Positions 7,670-16,371 of a stretch of 64,000 bases of DNA are shown here, one piece after another (the first letter of the stretch is position 1; the number at the start of each line of letters is the position of its first letter). Both the position numbers and the translations under genes were made by a program. Under the pieces are notes generated by a model that did no database searches, was not told the DNA's origin, and saw only the letters and a program-made list of their open reading frames with translations. This DNA is from Caldicellulosiruptor diazotrophicus (lineage in GTDB: Bacteria > Bacillota > Thermoanaerobacteria > Caldicellulosiruptorales > Caldicellulosiruptoraceae). The stretch lies in contig NZ_AP024480.1 of the NCBI RefSeq assembly GCF_017347585.1, positions 231,001-295,000 on the forward strand, in the 5' to 3' direction.

Positions 7670-9991
7670 ATGTTCAAGAAAATACTGTGGCGATTTGTAT
7701 TTTCATATCTTGTTATTTTTATAATTCCGCTTTTGATAGGTATTGGGTCTTATTTTAGTATAAAAAACATAATGATGAGTAGCCTATATAGGTATAACAA
7801 AACTGCCCTTACCCAGCTTGAAGATAAGGTTGAAAATGAGATTGTAAAGTCTGTTGAATCTCTTGCAGATTGGATAAATTTAAATCCCTATTATTTTATT
7901 TTTCTTCCTGAAGCCAAAGAAGCGCTTGATAGCAGCGATAGACTTCTTAATATCAGAAATCTTTGCAGAGAGATATATTCACAGACATATAAAAATTCAT
8001 ACATAATAGATGCTTTTATATACATTCCTTCTGAGAACATCATTGTTGGTCCATCATATACTACAACACCTTATAATTACTATACATACATCAACAGACC
8101 ACTTAATATGAGTTTTGAAAAATGGCTTGAGTTTTTGAGCGGTGAATACAAGATGAAATATATACCTTCTTTTAAGATAAAAGCAGACTATAAAAATCTT
8201 TCTACAATTGTGTTTGCAAATACCTTATCAAGATGGATAATAGATGGTAAAAATGCGAATGTGTTTGTAATAATAGACCAAAGCAAGATTGTCAGTACAA
8301 TGAAAGAAATTGTGAGCTATCCTAAAGGGATACTTTGGATTCTGGATAGAGACAACAATCAGGTTCTTAAAGTTTCTGCAGACAAACAGGACATATCTTT
8401 GCCAAAACTCAACTTTTCAATCTACAATGACTTTAGAATTCAAGAACTGACATTGAATGGTGAAAAATGGATAATATATTATGTTATATCACCTATTTAT
8501 GGTTGGAAATATATATCCATGGTACCTGTCAACAGCTTTTTTGAAGAGATACGTAAAATTCGCAATCTGAGTCTTATTCTTCTTGGGTTTATGAGTATAA
8601 TTGGCAGTATACTCATATTTTTCTTCAGTATGCAAAACTACAGACCGCTGAGCGAAATAAAAAGATTGTTGCAAGCAGGAAATGAAACAAAGAGCTTTGA
8701 ACTTGAAAAGAACGAATTTGATTTTATAAGAGACCTTGTTTTGCAAACACTTTCTAAAGAAGAAGAATTGAAAAAACAAATAATGAGATTTTCTCCAATC
8801 ATAAAAAACAATTTGTTGTATCAGTTACTTCTTGGCAGTATATTACCTGAAAATATAGGTGAGTTAGAACTAAAAACCCTTGAAATGCAAAGACAGGATG
8901 CAAAGTTTTTGGTATGTTTGATTGAGATTGATGACTGCTCTGGGTTTATAAAGGGTGAGAGTGATAGTGAATATTCTCTTGTAACCCTCGTTGTTACGAA
9001 CGTTATGGATGAGCTTTTGGAGACAAATGGTTTTAAACACTGGGATGTGTTGTTTTCAAGGACAAAGCTGAGTGTTATCATTGAGGTTATAGATAATGTT
9101 AAAGACAGTATTAAAAAGCTTACAGAAATATTTGGAAATATGATAGAGTTTTTAGAGAAAAATTTTTCAATTTATATGTCTGTGGGTATAAGCGGAGAGG
9201 TTATGGGAATAATAAACTTAAAATTTGCATATGAACAGGCTGAAAAGGTTCTTTCATTGAAATTTGTAAAACCTAACATGAAGATTTTTAAATTTTCTGA
9301 GCTCTCTCAAGATATAACGTCCGAAAAAGAGTTTTTGCCTAAGGATATTGAAAATAAAATTGTAAATATTGTTAAAGAAGGTAAGGTTGAAGGGGTTTAT
9401 GAGGTATTTGAAAATATCAAAAATCATATAACAGCGGCAAACTCACCTCATATGGCCAAGATGATACTTATATATCTTTACGGGCTTTACTATCAGCTTT
9501 TAAACAGTATTCCAAACAAGGTTGGGGAAAAACAAAAACCAGAGCCAGAAAAGGTTATGAGATTAATAATTGAAGAGAAGAATCCCAAGAAGGTTCTTCA
9601 GTCAATACAGGAAGACTTTAAAATACTTACAGAAAATGTAATAGTTAACAAGCAGAAAATAGGCAATGACTTAATTTCAAATATTTTGGACTTTATTCAT
9701 CAGCAGTATTCAAGTTCTGAGATATCACTTTCTACAATTGCAGAAAAATTTAACATAACTCCACAGTATCTTTCAGCAATATTCAAAGAGAAGGCTGGTC
9801 AGAACATCAGTGATTATATCCAAAGCTTGAGAATGAACAAAGCTAAGGAACTTCTTCTTACAACTGACTATTCTGTTTCTCAAATAGCGAAAATGATAGG
9901 ATATACAGAGGTAAGTGGTTTTACAAAGGCTTTTAAAAAGGTTGAGGGTATATCACCCAACAAGTTTAGAGAGCTCAATAAAATACAATAA
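7670..9991 (+). CDS. Membrane-anchored AraC-family regulator with extracellular sensor domain
   Basis: A 773-residue protein. ATG 7670 is preferred over an in-frame TTG at 7649 because GAGGAGG lies just upstream of it. One hydrophobic helix near residues 8-30 and a second near 298-320 bracket an outside sensor of about 270 residues. The middle is a YesN-like linker. The last about 100 residues form a double HTH of AraC type (ISLSTIAEKFNITPQYLSAIF and YSVSQIAKMIGYTEVSGFTKAF). Such one-component sensors usually control the neighbouring oligosaccharide importer, here the divergent LplA-type operon. The ligand is unknown. Confidence 0.92.
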   Translation: MFKKILWRFVFSYLVIFIIPLLIGIGSYFSIKNIMMSSLYRYNKTALTQLEDKVENEIVKSVESLADWINLNPYYFIFLPEAKEALDSSDRLLNIRNLCREIYSQTYKNSYIIDAFIYIPSENIIVGPSYTTTPYNYYTYINRPLNMSFEKWLEFLSGEYKMKYIPSFKIKADYKNLSTIVFANTLSRWIIDGKNANVFVIIDQSKIVSTMKEIVSYPKGILWILDRDNNQVLKVSADKQDISLPKLNFSIYNDFRIQELTLNGEKWIIYYVISPIYGWKYISMVPVNSFFEEIRKIRNLSLILLGFMSIIGSILIFFFSMQNYRPLSEIKRLLQAGNETKSFELEKNEFDFIRDLVLQTLSKEEELKKQIMRFSPIIKNNLLYQLLLGSILPENIGELELKTLEMQRQDAKFLVCLIEIDDCSGFIKGESDSEYSLVTLVVTNVMDELLETNGFKHWDVLFSRTKLSVIIEVIDNVKDSIKKLTEIFGNMIEFLEKNFSIYMSVGISGEVMGIINLKFAYEQAEKVLSLKFVKPNMKIFKFSELSQDITSEKEFLPKDIENKIVNIVKEGKVEGVYEVFENIKNHITAANSPHMAKMILIYLYGLYYQLLNSIPNKVGEKQKPEPEKVMRLIIEEKNPKKVLQSIQEDFKILTENVIVNKQKIGNDLISNILDFIHQQYSSSEISLSTIAEKFNITPQYLSAIFKEKAGQNISDYIQSLRMNKAKELLLTTDYSVSQIAKMIGYTEVSGFTKAFKKVEGISPNKFRELNKIQ

Positions 9992-10050
9992 AAAAAGAGC
10001 GGGAGGGAGAAGAAATTTTGGTTTCTAACTTCCTTCCCGCTCAGATTATT
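9991..10050. terminator. Bidirectional intrinsic terminator
   Basis: The stem GAGCGGGAGGGA / TCCTTCCCGCTC has A-rich and T-rich flanks. It lies between the convergent AraC regulator and transketolase-like genes. Confidence 0.8.
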
Positions 10051-10073
10051 TTTAACCGAATTGCTGGGGGATG

Positions 10074-12359
10074 CTATAAGATATTTTTCAACCTTGCAAT
10101 TCTTTTTTCTCTATCCCTTACAAACCTTTCAATGCCGTTATAAATGCTATCACAGTCCAAGTGCGCTTCTTTTAAAACTTCATCAACTGTTCCACCTGTT
10201 CGCCAGTTATTATCCCAGTCGCTTGAAAGAGAATATTCTTCTGAAACCTTAGAAAATATCCAGTCTTGCATAAGTTTTTTGCTTTCATTTGTAACAACCA
10301 TTGAATCTATCCAGTCTTCAATAGGCAAAACCTTGTTTTTGTATGTTTCATCTTGCATCATGAAAAGCTCATAACTTGGTGCAGCTATTATTTTAAGGTT
10401 AAAATCTTTTCTTAGTTGTGGCAAGATTTTTATCAAATTGTATGTTGTGCTTGTACCTCTTACGATTATTGTTCCGTCCTTTTTTCTGTCTGGGTCAAAG
10501 TCGTTTATTATATAAGCACCTTTTGCAGCTTCGAAATGAGATGGGATGCCAAGTGCGCTTCTGTCTGGTATTTCAATCGGTGGTCTTGTAAGATGCAAAG
10601 CTATATTATTGATATCTGTTGCAAGTGCAGCGCCAAGTAAAACAGGTACTTCGTTATGTTCCCATGGATAGAGATTTATAATCTTTCCTTTTGGGAACAG
10701 TTGCAATACACCTGGTTCAAATATTCCAAAGTGTGTTCTTGAATCTTCTGCAGTCTCTGGTCCAGAATGACCTGCAACCCAGATGACTTTGCCAAATTTT
10801 ATTGGAGAGTCTTGAGCCATCTGTGAAAAAAGCCTTATTGCGCCGTATTTGAGATACATAAACGAACCATACGTTGATGTTATAGCCCAAAAGCCATTAA
10901 AATCTTCATGTGGATTTTCACTCAAGTTTACAGTTGCTAAACCTGCACATACACCAGCATTTAAAAACTCTGTAATTGCAGATGGTAAAATTGCTCCGTT
11001 TATATTCTTTTCTCTGTCATATACTCCAAAACCACCAAAATCATCTTTTCCAAGACCAAAACCGTGAAGGTTGGTTGACTCTGTAAGGTCGGCAGATGTT
11101 GCAATCACAAGAGGTCTTCCATACTTTTTGCCGATTACACCGTTTATATACATTCCCCATTTTGCTAAAGCTGATCTGTTTGGAACATTTTCGCCTGGCT
11201 TTGCAAAAAGCCAGTCAGGATAGTTTTTGTAATCATAGATAGCCGTGTCTTTATATGGATTTTGGTTTAGAACAAATGTTGAAGGTGCTTCTTTTGGCAG
11301 AGTTTCTGCAATTTCAATAAGTGTGTCTGTGATATACTTTAAAAGCTCTTCATCTGATGTAAGTACCCTGTTTATAATCTTGAGGTTTTCTTCCCATTGT
11401 TTTTTCTCTTCATCCGGGTCAGATGACGCAGGTTTTCCAAAACCTACAAATTCTACACCACACTTTTCCATGAAAGGTTTTCTTGTCTCCCAGAAAATCT
11501 CTGAGTTTTTCTTGTGTGGCACACCGTGAGATTTGTTGTCATACACGCCATACTCATATCCTTTTTTGGTCTTAAACCACATAAAATTAGGAATATTCTC
11601 ATTTGCTTCTTCAACTGCTTTTTTAATGGTATAGTAGACATCCTGCCAGCTATGACCGTTCATTGTTCCAAAAACCTTCCAGCCATGGGCAGAAAACCAT
11701 TCTTCAGGTGTACCATACACAACAGAAGAAAAAGGTCTGTCATCTATTCCAAAATCGTTCCAGTCTAGCAGCCAAAAAAGATTTCCAAGACCATATGCCC
11801 ATGCGCCGTTTTGAGACTCATGAGTTACGCCGGCTGTCAGCGCACCTTCACCTTCAATCAAGAATACCTTTACATTTTGAAGCCCAGCTTTTTTGAGTGC
11901 CAAAGCTTGCCCAACAGATGCAGGAAGACCATGGGCAGAAGGTCCTGTGTTGAATTTCAAAAGCAGCGTTTTCCCGCTTGACTCGGCATGGCCAGGAAGT
12001 CCGCCTCTGTGCCTGAAAGTGAGAAGGTCGTAGTATCGTACAAGTTTATCTTCAGCAATCAGATACTTTCCATCTTTGGTTTGTCTGTACATCTCATTAA
12101 AAGCATCGCCAATAACTGCAAAAAGAGAATAGATTATCGGGATTGTATGTCCAGCTGAGAGAATTAGCCTGTCGTTAAATCTATATTCAGGCTTTCTAAT
12201 ATCATATAACATCTTTTTTCCAAATAAAAGAGAGATAAGCATGTGAGCTTTTGAGTGAGACCCACCAGGATGACCGCTCTGCCTATAATTTAGAGTAAAA
12301 TCAAGATACTGATAAGTTATGTCTTTAATCTTTTCCCAGAATTGAAATTCTTTCTCCAT
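10074..12359 (-). CDS. Transketolase-like thiamine-diphosphate enzyme, divergent
   Basis: A 761-residue protein, about 100 residues longer than a usual transketolase. The N-terminal ThDP domain has SGHPGGSHS (28-36) and FNTGPSAHGLPASVGQALALK. The cofactor motif reads GEGALTAGVTHE from residue 170 with Asn201 downstream; canonical enzymes have GDG, so the Mg-ligand position is Glu instead of Asp. The pyrimidine domain has ITEFLNAGVCAGLA, which keeps the activating Glu, and a C-terminal transketolase domain follows. The likely role is two-carbon ketol transfer in the pentose phosphate pathway, but the altered motif and extra length make another keto-sugar or acid substrate possible. It is a single gene facing away from its neighbours. 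Confidence 0.8.
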   Translation of the reverse strand: MEKEFQFWEKIKDITYQYLDFTLNYRQSGHPGGSHSKAHMLISLLFGKKMLYDIRKPEYRFNDRLILSAGHTIPIIYSLFAVIGDAFNEMYRQTKDGKYLIAEDKLVRYYDLLTFRHRGGLPGHAESSGKTLLLKFNTGPSAHGLPASVGQALALKKAGLQNVKVFLIEGEGALTAGVTHESQNGAWAYGLGNLFWLLDWNDFGIDDRPFSSVVYGTPEEWFSAHGWKVFGTMNGHSWQDVYYTIKKAVEEANENIPNFMWFKTKKGYEYGVYDNKSHGVPHKKNSEIFWETRKPFMEKCGVEFVGFGKPASSDPDEEKKQWEENLKIINRVLTSDEELLKYITDTLIEIAETLPKEAPSTFVLNQNPYKDTAIYDYKNYPDWLFAKPGENVPNRSALAKWGMYINGVIGKKYGRPLVIATSADLTESTNLHGFGLGKDDFGGFGVYDREKNINGAILPSAITEFLNAGVCAGLATVNLSENPHEDFNGFWAITSTYGSFMYLKYGAIRLFSQMAQDSPIKFGKVIWVAGHSGPETAEDSRTHFGIFEPGVLQLFPKGKIINLYPWEHNEVPVLLGAALATDINNIALHLTRPPIEIPDRSALGIPSHFEAAKGAYIINDFDPDRKKDGTIIVRGTSTTYNLIKILPQLRKDFNLKIIAAPSYELFMMQDETYKNKVLPIEDWIDSMVVTNESKKLMQDWIFSKVSEEYSLSSDWDNNWRTGGTVDEVLKEAHLDCDSIYNGIERFVRDREKRIARLKNIL

Positions 12360-12698
12360 CTTAAACCTCCCACATTATTGTTCATTATTTCTACTACTTT
12401 GAGCTTAATTATAACAGTAAAATGTAATAAATTAAAGTGGATTGTTTTAAGTTTAAAGCGAAAATTTTAAGATAATTGTTTAACAAAATGTTGTTGTTTT
12501 GAACGAATTTAGATTCAAAAACCATAAAATATATTCAAAAATCCTTAAACAAAATATTTGAATTTTATTTAATTATGTTGACTTTTTATCCCTGAGCATT
12601 TACAATTGAATATTATCTACCTATCAAATTTTTAATGGTATAATATTTTGAAAACCATACTGATTTTTTGATCGAAATTTCAAAAGGGGGTCAGAGCG
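12360..12698. promoter_or_regulatory. Divergent intergenic region with two extended -10 promoters
   Basis: This is a 339-base AT-rich gap without a gene. On the minus strand TGTTATAAT (-10 at 12408-12413) can serve the transketolase-like gene. On the plus strand TGGTATAAT (-10 at 12639-12644) can serve the AEC carrier. Both have the extended TGn motif and only weak -35 boxes. I see no clear operator or riboswitch. Confidence 0.55.
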
Positions 12699-13649
12699 TT
12701 GCTGCATACATTTGTCAATGCCATTCAGGGTGTACTTGTGATTTTATTTGTTCTCATGCTTGGATATTTTCTTGCAAAGACCAAATGGTTTGACTCAAAA
12801 ATATCAGACCTTTTTGCAAAGGTTGTTGTAAATGTGTCGCTACCACTTTACATGATAGCAAACCTCACCTCAACATTTACAAAAAATGAACTTGAACATT
12901 CAGCAAGAGGGCTTTTGATACCGTTCTTGTCAATATTACTATCTTATTTTGTAGCTATGGTAATTGCAAGGGTTGCAAATGTAAATAATCACAGGAGAGG
13001 ACTTTTTGCTGCCATATTTTCTCTTTCAAACTCAATTTTTGTAGGGCTTCCTATGTCTCTTGCACTTTTTGGAGATGTCGCAACACCTTATACACTGCTT
13101 TATTACATGGCAAACACTACAATCTGGTGGACACTTGGTGTATATGGAATTATTAAAGACAACAGAGAAGAAAAACAAAATGTTTTGAGTATAGATACTC
13201 TGAGACGTATATTTAATCCTCCTCTGATAGGATTTTTAATAGGAGTTGCTCTTATACTTTTACAGATAAAACTTCCAAAATTTATATTTGACAGTTTTAA
13301 AATGGTAGGAGGGCTTACCACCCCCCTTTCCATCTTCTGTGTGGGAATAACAATGTATGAGATGGGGTTTAAAAATTTCAGATTAGACAAAGATAGTATT
13401 TTAGTATTTACAGGAAGATTTATTGTTACGCCTTTTATTACATGGCTTCTTTCACATTTTATTCCCGTTCCTAAACTCATGCGAGATGTGTTTATCATAA
13501 TGTCTGCTATGCCTGTGATGGTAAATTCAGCTATAATTTCAAGAGTATATAATGGTGACTATGAATTTGCTACTGCTATGATTACGTATTCAACCGTATT
13601 TTCGGTTGTAATAATGCCGTTTTTGATGGTGCTAGTTAAGATTATTTAG
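12699..13649 (+). CDS. AEC (auxin efflux carrier) family transporter
   Basis: A 316-residue membrane protein with about ten hydrophobic helices in the two-times-five AEC/BASS-like layout. Conserved features include an N-terminal GYFLAKTKWF, the mid-protein SNSIFVGLPMSLALFG and the late SAMPVMVNSAIISRVYNGD. The start is a TTG at 12699 with AAAGGGGG eight bases upstream. Family members export or import organic acids such as malate or lactate, and the substrate here is unknown. The last eight bases overlap the convergent MFS gene. Confidence 0.9.
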   Translation: MLHTFVNAIQGVLVILFVLMLGYFLAKTKWFDSKISDLFAKVVVNVSLPLYMIANLTSTFTKNELEHSARGLLIPFLSILLSYFVAMVIARVANVNNHRRGLFAAIFSLSNSIFVGLPMSLALFGDVATPYTLLYYMANTTIWWTLGVYGIIKDNREEKQNVLSIDTLRRIFNPPLIGFLIGVALILLQIKLPKFIFDSFKMVGGLTTPLSIFCVGITMYEMGFKNFRLDKDSILVFTGRFIVTPFITWLLSHFIPVPKLMRDVFIIMSAMPVMVNSAIISRVYNGDYEFATAMITYSTVFSVVIMPFLMVLVKII

Positions 13650-14874
13650 TTTTCTCAAGATTCTTTTTCTTAAAGGTGGTGATAAGAACAATTGTAGTCA
13701 ATACTATGGTAACAAATCCAGGAATATAAAATCCAGCCCAGGGGGAGATTTTTTGAGAAATTGTTCCTGTAAAGAGGTTTCCAATTGGCGTTGTTCCAGC
13801 ATTGCAAAGAAAGTAGATGCTCAGCACCCTTGCTCTAAAGTCATCACTCGATGAAAGCTGCAAAAGAGCGTTTGAGCTTGTGTTAAAACTTATTGCAAGA
13901 AGACCAACAAATACAAACAGTACACAAGCTACTGCATAGCTTTTGTTAAAGCCAAGAAAAATGTAAACTAATGACACAAAAAGAATGAACTTAAAAAGGA
14001 GATTTAAATTAATCTTTTCCTTTCTTCTTGTAGCTGTCAAAAATGCGCCTATAAGTGATCCAATTCCCATCGATGACATTAAAAGTCCAAAACCTGTTTC
14101 ATTTCTGCCCAGAGCAAGTTTTGCATACACAGGGATAAGAACATTAAAATTGAGTATGAATGTGCCCATGATTAAAACAAGCGATATTGCTCTCAAAAGT
14201 ACTTTTGTCTTATACACATACTTGAGCCCTTCTATCACCTCCGCAAAAACACTTTTACCATTTTTCTCTTTTTGAGGCTCTTTGGCGTCAATCATAAATA
14301 CGCCTATAATGACCGGTACAAAACTTATGGCGTTTGCCAAAAAACACATTTCAATTCCAACTGTTGATATTACCAAGCTTGCAACAGCAGGGCCTATGAT
14401 TCTTGCAAGGTTGAAAATCATAGAGTTAAGACCAACTGCGTTTGGTAGGTCTTCTTTTCCAACAAGGGTTATCATGTAAGACTGTCTTGCAGGATTATCA
14501 AATGTTGTAACAAAACCTCTCATCAGTGCTAAAACTACTAAGTGCCAGTAACGAACTGTGTGAGTATATGTAATCAAAAATAGAGTGAAAGCAAAAAGTA
14601 GAAGAAGGCTTTGGGTTAACAAAATAATCTTTCTTTTTTGCCTTTTATCAAGTATTGCACCTGCAAAAAGTGAAATAAACATTACAGGCACTTGTTCACA
14701 TGCAGTGACGATACTTAAAAGCAACGCTGAGTTTGTAAGCTCTAAAGCCAGCCATTGCATTGCCATATTCTGCATCCATGAACCAATTACCGATATTGCC
14801 TGCCCAAACCAGTAATACCGGTAGTTTTTGTGCCGGAGGGATCTGAATGGTCCAGACATTAAAACAAGTTGCAT
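13642..14874 (-). CDS. MFS transporter, enterobactin-exporter (EntS)-like
   Basis: A 410-residue protein with 12 predicted membrane helices. It starts with the FRSLRHKNYRYYWFGQAIS motif typical of the EntS/MdtG-like MFS branch, and has GAILDKRQKRKIILL between helices 2 and 3 and a DNPARQSYM segment after helix 4. These are proton-coupled exporters of drugs, siderophores or unknown metabolites. The start at 14874 has AAGGTGG seven bases upstream. The 3' end overlaps the AEC gene tail-to-tail by eight bases. Confidence 0.92.
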   Translation of the reverse strand: MQLVLMSGPFRSLRHKNYRYYWFGQAISVIGSWMQNMAMQWLALELTNSALLLSIVTACEQVPVMFISLFAGAILDKRQKRKIILLTQSLLLLFAFTLFLITYTHTVRYWHLVVLALMRGFVTTFDNPARQSYMITLVGKEDLPNAVGLNSMIFNLARIIGPAVASLVISTVGIEMCFLANAISFVPVIIGVFMIDAKEPQKEKNGKSVFAEVIEGLKYVYKTKVLLRAISLVLIMGTFILNFNVLIPVYAKLALGRNETGFGLLMSSMGIGSLIGAFLTATRRKEKINLNLLFKFILFVSLVYIFLGFNKSYAVACVLFVFVGLLAISFNTSSNALLQLSSSDDFRARVLSIYFLCNAGTTPIGNLFTGTISQKISPWAGFYIPGFVTIVLTTIVLITTFKKKNLEKTK

Positions 14875-15207
14875 TGTTTTTCCACCTTCTTGTAGATATT
14901 ATGAGGAATATATTTGATTTTTGTGGGGAAAAAGTCTCACACTCCTTTTGATATTAAATTTTAATATAACACCTCTTGAAATTATTATAACATCTGAACT
15001 AATCACAATCAAATTAGCTTTTTTAAAATAGTTAATATACACAAATTTAATTGGGTATTGTGCACAAATATAAGGTTACTAAAAAAAAATCAAGAAGAAT
15101 TCAATAGCAATACATATAAAAATTTTGTGTTATTATGTTGAATATTTTTGAGGTAGAAAGTAAAATAGATATAAAGAAGAATTTTGAAAAACAAGGGAGT
15201 GTTTCTA
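14875..15207. promoter_or_regulatory. Divergent intergenic region with promoters for MFS and esterase genes
   Basis: This is a 333-base AT-rich gap without a gene. On the minus strand TTGATT (15007-15012), 17 bases and TATAAT (14984-14989, extended TGT) fit a sigma-A promoter for the MFS gene. On the plus strand TTGAAT (15138-15143), 17 bases and TAAAAT (15161-15166) fit the esterase gene. No operator symmetry stands out. Confidence 0.6.
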
Positions 15208-16230
15208 ATGGTATTTAAATTCAATTTTGAGCCTGTTGTGAAGGATGATTTTATAAATGTCAGTGGTAGCACAATCTACTGTAAGGATAAAGGCTATGGT
15301 TTTGAGAGTTTTAAGTTTAAAGTAGATGTCCCAAACGGCAACTACGATGTTAAGCTTGTGCTCAGAAATCTAAAAAAAGATGTTGCAAGTGCGACCATAA
15401 TGGTTTTCCCAAGAAGACTTATGATAAAGGACGCACAAATTAAAAGGGGAGATATATATGAAGAGGAGTTTACAGTAAATGTTAAGAATGAAAAGATAAT
15501 TTTTGAGATTGAAACTGATGGTGCTGAGGTTTGTAGTATAGAAATTAAAGAAGCCCAAAATCCTATTGTTATTTATCTTGCGGGAGACTCTACTGTATGT
15601 GACCAGGAAAATTTGCCTTTTGCTGGTTGGGGTCAAGCGCTTGGCTGCTTTTTCAAAAAAGGAGTTTCTATTTCCAATCATGCCTACTCTGGAAGATCAT
15701 CTAAAAGTTTTATCGAAGAGGGAAGGTTAGATCAAATTCTTCAGACCATAAAAGAGGGTGATTATCTTTTCATCCAGTTTGGTCACAATGACCAGAAGGA
15801 TGATAAAAGATATACTGAGGCAAATACTACATATAAGATAATGTTAAAGGTTTATATAGATGAGGCGCGAAAAAGAGGATCTGTGCCGGTTTTAGTGACA
15901 CCTGTTGCACGAAGACATTTTGGTGAAAATGGGAAAATTATTGGCAGCGGACTTCATTTTGATTATCCTAGGGCTATGAGAGAGTTGGCAGAGGAAGAAA
16001 ATGTTTTTCTGATTGATTTGCTTGAAATGAGTTCCCAGCTTTATGAAAAACTTGGGGTTGAAGAGTCAAAAAAGCTCTTTGTGTATGCAAAGCCGGGGGA
16101 GTATCCCCAGTTTCCTGAAGGTATAGAAGACAATACACACTTTAATATGTATGGTGCTTATGAGATTGCAAAGCTTGTGGTTGAGGGGATAAAGAAAGTA
16201 GATTTGAAACTCAGAGAGTACCTGAGATAG
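15208..16230 (+). CDS. CE12-type rhamnogalacturonan acetylesterase-like SGNH hydrolase
   Basis: A 340-residue protein starting at ATG 15208 (AAGGGAG eight bases upstream; a TTG at 15184 is rejected). Residues 1-115 form a beta-rich accessory domain. From residue 122 there is an SGNH esterase: AGDST (Ser128), NHAYSGRSSKSF, FGHNDQ (Asn194) and DNTHF (Asp308 and His311). The block spacing matches family CE12, which removes acetyl groups from rhamnogalacturonan or xylan oligomers. No signal peptide is visible, so it should act in the cytosol on imported acetylated oligosaccharides. It is a lone gene between two terminators. Confidence 0.85.
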   Translation: MVFKFNFEPVVKDDFINVSGSTIYCKDKGYGFESFKFKVDVPNGNYDVKLVLRNLKKDVASATIMVFPRRLMIKDAQIKRGDIYEEEFTVNVKNEKIIFEIETDGAEVCSIEIKEAQNPIVIYLAGDSTVCDQENLPFAGWGQALGCFFKKGVSISNHAYSGRSSKSFIEEGRLDQILQTIKEGDYLFIQFGHNDQKDDKRYTEANTTYKIMLKVYIDEARKRGSVPVLVTPVARRHFGENGKIIGSGLHFDYPRAMRELAEEENVFLIDLLEMSSQLYEKLGVEESKKLFVYAKPGEYPQFPEGIEDNTHFNMYGAYEIAKLVVEGIKKVDLKLREYLR

Positions 16231-16244
16231 AAAATTTTGTTATT

Positions 16245-16279
16245 GCTGCCTGAAAAAATTTCTCTGGCAGCTTTTTTTG
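16245..16279 (+). terminator. Intrinsic terminator after esterase gene
   Basis: The stem GCTGCC / GGCAGC is followed by TTTTTTT and lies 15 bases past the esterase stop codon. Confidence 0.8.
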
Positions 16280-16300
16280 TGTTTAAAATAAATGTTCACA

Positions 16301-16329
16301 TTGTTATTTTTCAAACATAGGTATATAAT
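16301..16329 (+). promoter_or_regulatory. Sigma-A promoter for glmM
   Basis: TTGTTA (16301-16306), a 17-base spacer and a perfect TATAAT (16324-16329) lie 42 bases before the glmM start. Confidence 0.6.
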
Positions 16330-16371
16330 AGATAAAGTAATAAATCACTTTCATATGAAAGGGGGAAGAGA

